From contig JAEXNT010000057.1 in NCBI GenBank assembly GCA_023439545.1, positions 1 to 45,112 on the forward strand: DNA of 45,112 bases. The letters are read 5' to 3'. This document shows, piece by piece, positions 43,553 to 45,112 of this stretch. The position numbers and the translations under genes are program-made. Numbering within the stretch: position 1 is the stretch's first letter; the number at the start of each line of letters is the position of its first letter. This DNA is from Bacillota bacterium (GTDB taxonomy: Bacteria > Bacillota > Clostridia > Acetivibrionales > DTU013). Below the pieces are notes generated by a model that was not told the origin of the DNA, made no database searches, and saw only the letters and a list, made by a program, of their open reading frames with translations.

Positions 43553-43591
43553 GTTTATCGCCATTCCCCGGTGGAAAGGAGGCGTCATTTC

Positions 43592-43849
43592 ATGAGCAAA
43601 ATGCTCAAGGTAATGCCCAACGACGATTACACTCTGCTTGTTGAATTTGAGCATGGCAACAAGATTATCTTTAACATGCGGGACATGATCAAAACTATCC
43701 CCTATAGCAGCCTGGAGGATTTGAGGCGTTTCAAGGACATCACGCTGGAGGAAAAGGCCATCCGCTGGCCCGATCCCATACCGGGTAAACCAACCATATT
43801 GCCCATTCGCCTGACGGTGGATAATATGCTGTTTGCGATAAGGGAATAA
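43592..43849 (+). CDS. DUF2442 domain protein
   Basis: An 85-residue protein with the DUF2442 pattern: KVMPNDDYTLLVEFEHGNKIIFNMRDMIKTIPYSSLEDLRRFKDITLE, then an IRWPDP motif and a C-terminal strand. Family members are small proteins often found with DUF4160 partners in toxin-antitoxin-like pairs or next to mobile genes; no such partner is seen here. AAAGGAGG lies about 9 nt before ATG 43592; an in-frame ATG 43601 is an alternative. Function is unknown. Confidence 0.8.
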   Translation: MSKMLKVMPNDDYTLLVEFEHGNKIIFNMRDMIKTIPYSSLEDLRRFKDITLEEKAIRWPDPIPGKPTILPIRLTVDNMLFAIRE

Positions 43850-44144
43850 AAGGGAAGACAGCACGAAGCCAAAATAGTCCCAAATCCAGCACTGCCCGAA
43901 CGGAAGCTTATGCCATGTTTAACGCTGTGCTAAACCAGCCATGGACGGCTGGCGGATACGACGTGGTGAGCAAAAAGAAAAGTATGTCGCTATCTTGATT
44001 TTAATTCTCTGCAGTTGAATTCTGGCAAAGTTTTTAAGTAGTAACGTGTTATGTAGTAGGTTCCGGGAATTACAGGCAGAGCTCCCGGATAGCTGAAAAC
44101 GGTTGTACCGGTTGCTCTGCTGTATATGAAAGGAGATTTTTAGT
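43850..44144 (+). other. 295-nt leader of the tail-collar gene with hairpin and candidate pseudoknot
   Basis: No convincing gene lies here. CCAGCC (43935-43940) pairs with GGCTGG (43947-43952) around a loop containing GGA. Further down, TCCGGGA (44062-44068) pairs with TCCCGGA (44083-44089), and GCAGAGC (44076-44082), inside that loop, pairs with GCTCTGC (44114-44120). This order gives an H-type pseudoknot with no gap between the second strand of one stem and the first of the other. A small CGGT/ACCG hairpin (44100-44110) sits in the last loop. AAAGGAG of the collar gene begins 9 nt after it. I recognise no known riboswitch class. Confidence 0.5.
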
Positions 44145-44693
44145 ATGGAAGTTTTTATTGGCACAATTATGCCTTGGCCATTCGATTTCGAGCCCAAGGG
44201 GTGGCTGTTCTGCAAAGGTCAGCAGTTGGAGATTTCAAAGTACCCGGCGCTCGCTGGTTTGATTAAAAACACTTACGGAGGTGACATGCATAGCTTTTTC
44301 TGCCTTCCTGACCTCAGAGGACGGGTGCCGGTTGGAGTTGGGCTGGGGGGATATGGGAACATATACCAGCTTGGAAATCAGGGAGGGTCTGAATCGGTTG
44401 GCCTTAATGCCGCTCAAATGCCGTCGCACAGTCACGATTTCAGCGGAATTCCCGCATCAACCAAAACAGCCACCGGCGGACATCCCGGTCCGAATATGGT
44501 TCCGGGCTCCTACGCCACAAGCAAAACCGATTTTGCCAGTATATACTCGCCTGTAAATAGTGCCGATACAACACTTGGCCCGGCAAGTTCCACGGGAACG
44601 GCAGGTGGTGGTCAAACCCATAATAATATGCAGCCTTACCTTGTACTGAATTTCATCATAGCCTATATAGGCGAATATCCGACTCCGGAATAA
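44145..44693 (+). CDS. Phage tail-collar domain protein (microcystin-dependent-protein type)
   Basis: The 182-residue protein has the tail-collar fold signatures FIGTIMPWPFDFEPKGWLFCKGQ, the LPDLRGRVPVGVG motif, a histidine pair (MPSHSHDF) and the C-terminal NMQPYLVLNFIIAYIGEYP. These are diagnostic for the MdpB-like family found as free-standing bacterial genes, usually two or three in a row. It need not come from a phage: no tail, head or integrase genes are near. AAAGGAG precedes ATG 44145. It follows the structured leader and precedes a secreted-protein gene. Confidence 0.93.
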   Translation: MEVFIGTIMPWPFDFEPKGWLFCKGQQLEISKYPALAGLIKNTYGGDMHSFFCLPDLRGRVPVGVGLGGYGNIYQLGNQGGSESVGLNAAQMPSHSHDFSGIPASTKTATGGHPGPNMVPGSYATSKTDFASIYSPVNSADTTLGPASSTGTAGGGQTHNNMQPYLVLNFIIAYIGEYPTPE

Positions 44694-44789
44694 ATACCGG
44701 GTTGCAGTGATTTCTTGAAACACGGAAGCCGCGGAAGAAAAATCAGGATCACCATGTCCGCCGAGTGCGGTTTATAAGGAGACAACCAT

Positions 44790-45112
44790 ATGAAAGTAAG
44801 AATCAGAAGAAAAATCATATTACTGTTTACGGTGGCAGTTATGGTGGTGGTACTACTTCCTGCGACGGCGATGGCAAGCGTCGACTCCACCCAAACCTTG
44901 GATAACACATGGAGCTCGGATACAACCAATGGCTTTTTAAACGCGAGCGCATCAACAACCATTGATTACGACACAGGCTATTACGACGCCATGTATGTCA
45001 ACACCAGCAGCGTCAGCGGTCAGTGGATCGAATTCGAGGCATCGTCCGCCGAGGGGCTGTTTTCCTTTGACCTGTCCTCGCTGACGGTTTACAGAGGTTC
45101 AAGCGGCGGAGC
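44790..45112 (+). CDS. Secreted protein, 5' part only (runs off the window)
   Basis: An open reading frame starts at ATG 44790 with AAGGAGA 7 nt upstream and has no stop in the remaining 323 nt. The first 29 residues form a clear signal peptide: a basic start (MKVRIRRK), a hydrophobic core and ATAMA before the likely cleavage. The mature part begins SVDSTQTLDNTWSSDTTNGF and is Ser/Thr/Asp/Tyr-rich and beta-like, with SGQWIEFEAS and FSFDLSSLTVY. This suggests a cell-surface or extracellular beta-sandwich protein. The family cannot be named from this part. It is next to the collar gene and may be cotranscribed. Confidence 0.8.
   Translation, partial: MKVRIRRKIILLFTVAVMVVVLLPATAMASVDSTQTLDNTWSSDTTNGFLNASASTTIDYDTGYYDAMYVNTSSVSGQWIEFEASSAEGLFSFDLSSLTVYRGSSGG

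Noticed and set aside
43931..43959. Sigma-D-like promoter TAAA-N17-GCGGATAC before the collar gene
   Set aside because: Spacing is again 17 bp and the match lies across a hairpin; too weak to claim.
43915..43998. A 27-codon open frame in the collar-gene leader
   Set aside because: No ribosome binding site and no recognisable motif; it overlaps the hairpin region and is better explained as leader RNA.
44011..44122. c-di-GMP-I riboswitch upstream of the collar gene
   Set aside because: GGCAAAG and a TACCGG stretch are suggestive, but the conserved receptor pairing and the GACGCAAAGC element are missing.
44145..44693. Tail-collar protein as evidence of a prophage
   Set aside because: No integrase, capsid, tail or lysis genes are nearby, and MdpB-like collar genes are common outside phages.

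Overview
This window reads as a chromosomal piece of a motile, endospore-lineage Firmicute of class Clostridia. The gene order dprA-topA-trmFO followed by a single giant fla/che operon resembles cellulolytic clostridia of the Ruminiclostridium/Acetivibrio type; the genus is an inference. Every protein gene I support is on the + strand. Strong Shine-Dalgarno sites, frequent GTG and TTG starts, and heavy use of ATA and AGG codons in the flagellar genes fit that placement.

Region 1 (1-4972) holds housekeeping genes: dprA (DNA uptake and recombination), topA (topoisomerase I) and trmFO (folate-dependent tRNA m5U54 methylation). The codY and xerC/hslVU genes that separate trmFO from flgB in Bacillus subtilis are absent here. 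Instead there is a 268-bp AT-rich gap with a sigma-A-like promoter.

Region 2 (5241-38713) is a nearly continuous run of 38 genes for flagellum and chemotaxis. In order it encodes the rod and basal body (flgB, flgC, fliE), MS ring and switch (fliF, fliG), export ATPase complex (fliH, fliI, fliJ), a YlxF/MotE-like protein, hook-length control and hook cap (fliK, flgD), a small flagellar operon protein, hook (flgE), flbD, fliL, switch/CheY-P phosphatase (fliM, fliY), cheY, the type III export gate (fliO, fliP, fliQ, fliR, flhB, flhA), placement GTPase/ATPase (flhF, flhG), a PilZ c-di-GMP brake, cheB, cheA, cheW, cheC, cheD, a small membrane protein, sigma-D, a FapA/DUF342 protein and three small accessory genes. 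A clear intrinsic terminator at 38746-38774 ends the run. motA, motB and cheR are not in the window. Intercistronic gaps carry hairpins, a 35-bp-arm palindrome between fliH and fliI, and sigma-A-like internal promoters before flbD, cheY, flhF and the last two genes, so the operon is probably transcribed in overlapping units.

Region 3 (38813-40592) is a three-gene unit: an SPFH/stomatin-like membrane protein, a ribbon-helix-helix DNA-binding protein and a GPP34 (Golgi phosphoprotein 3)-family protein. A tRNA-Leu(CAA) follows, with a consensus promoter and a strong terminator.

Region 4 (40868-45112) looks like accessory DNA. It holds a GC-richer MalT-like LuxR regulator, a terminator, a DUF2442 protein, a 295-nt leader with a possible H-type pseudoknot just before the ribosome binding site, a microcystin-dependent-protein-like tail-collar protein, and the start of a secreted protein cut off by the window edge. 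This and the SPFH/RHH/GPP34 unit are the least explained parts of the window.
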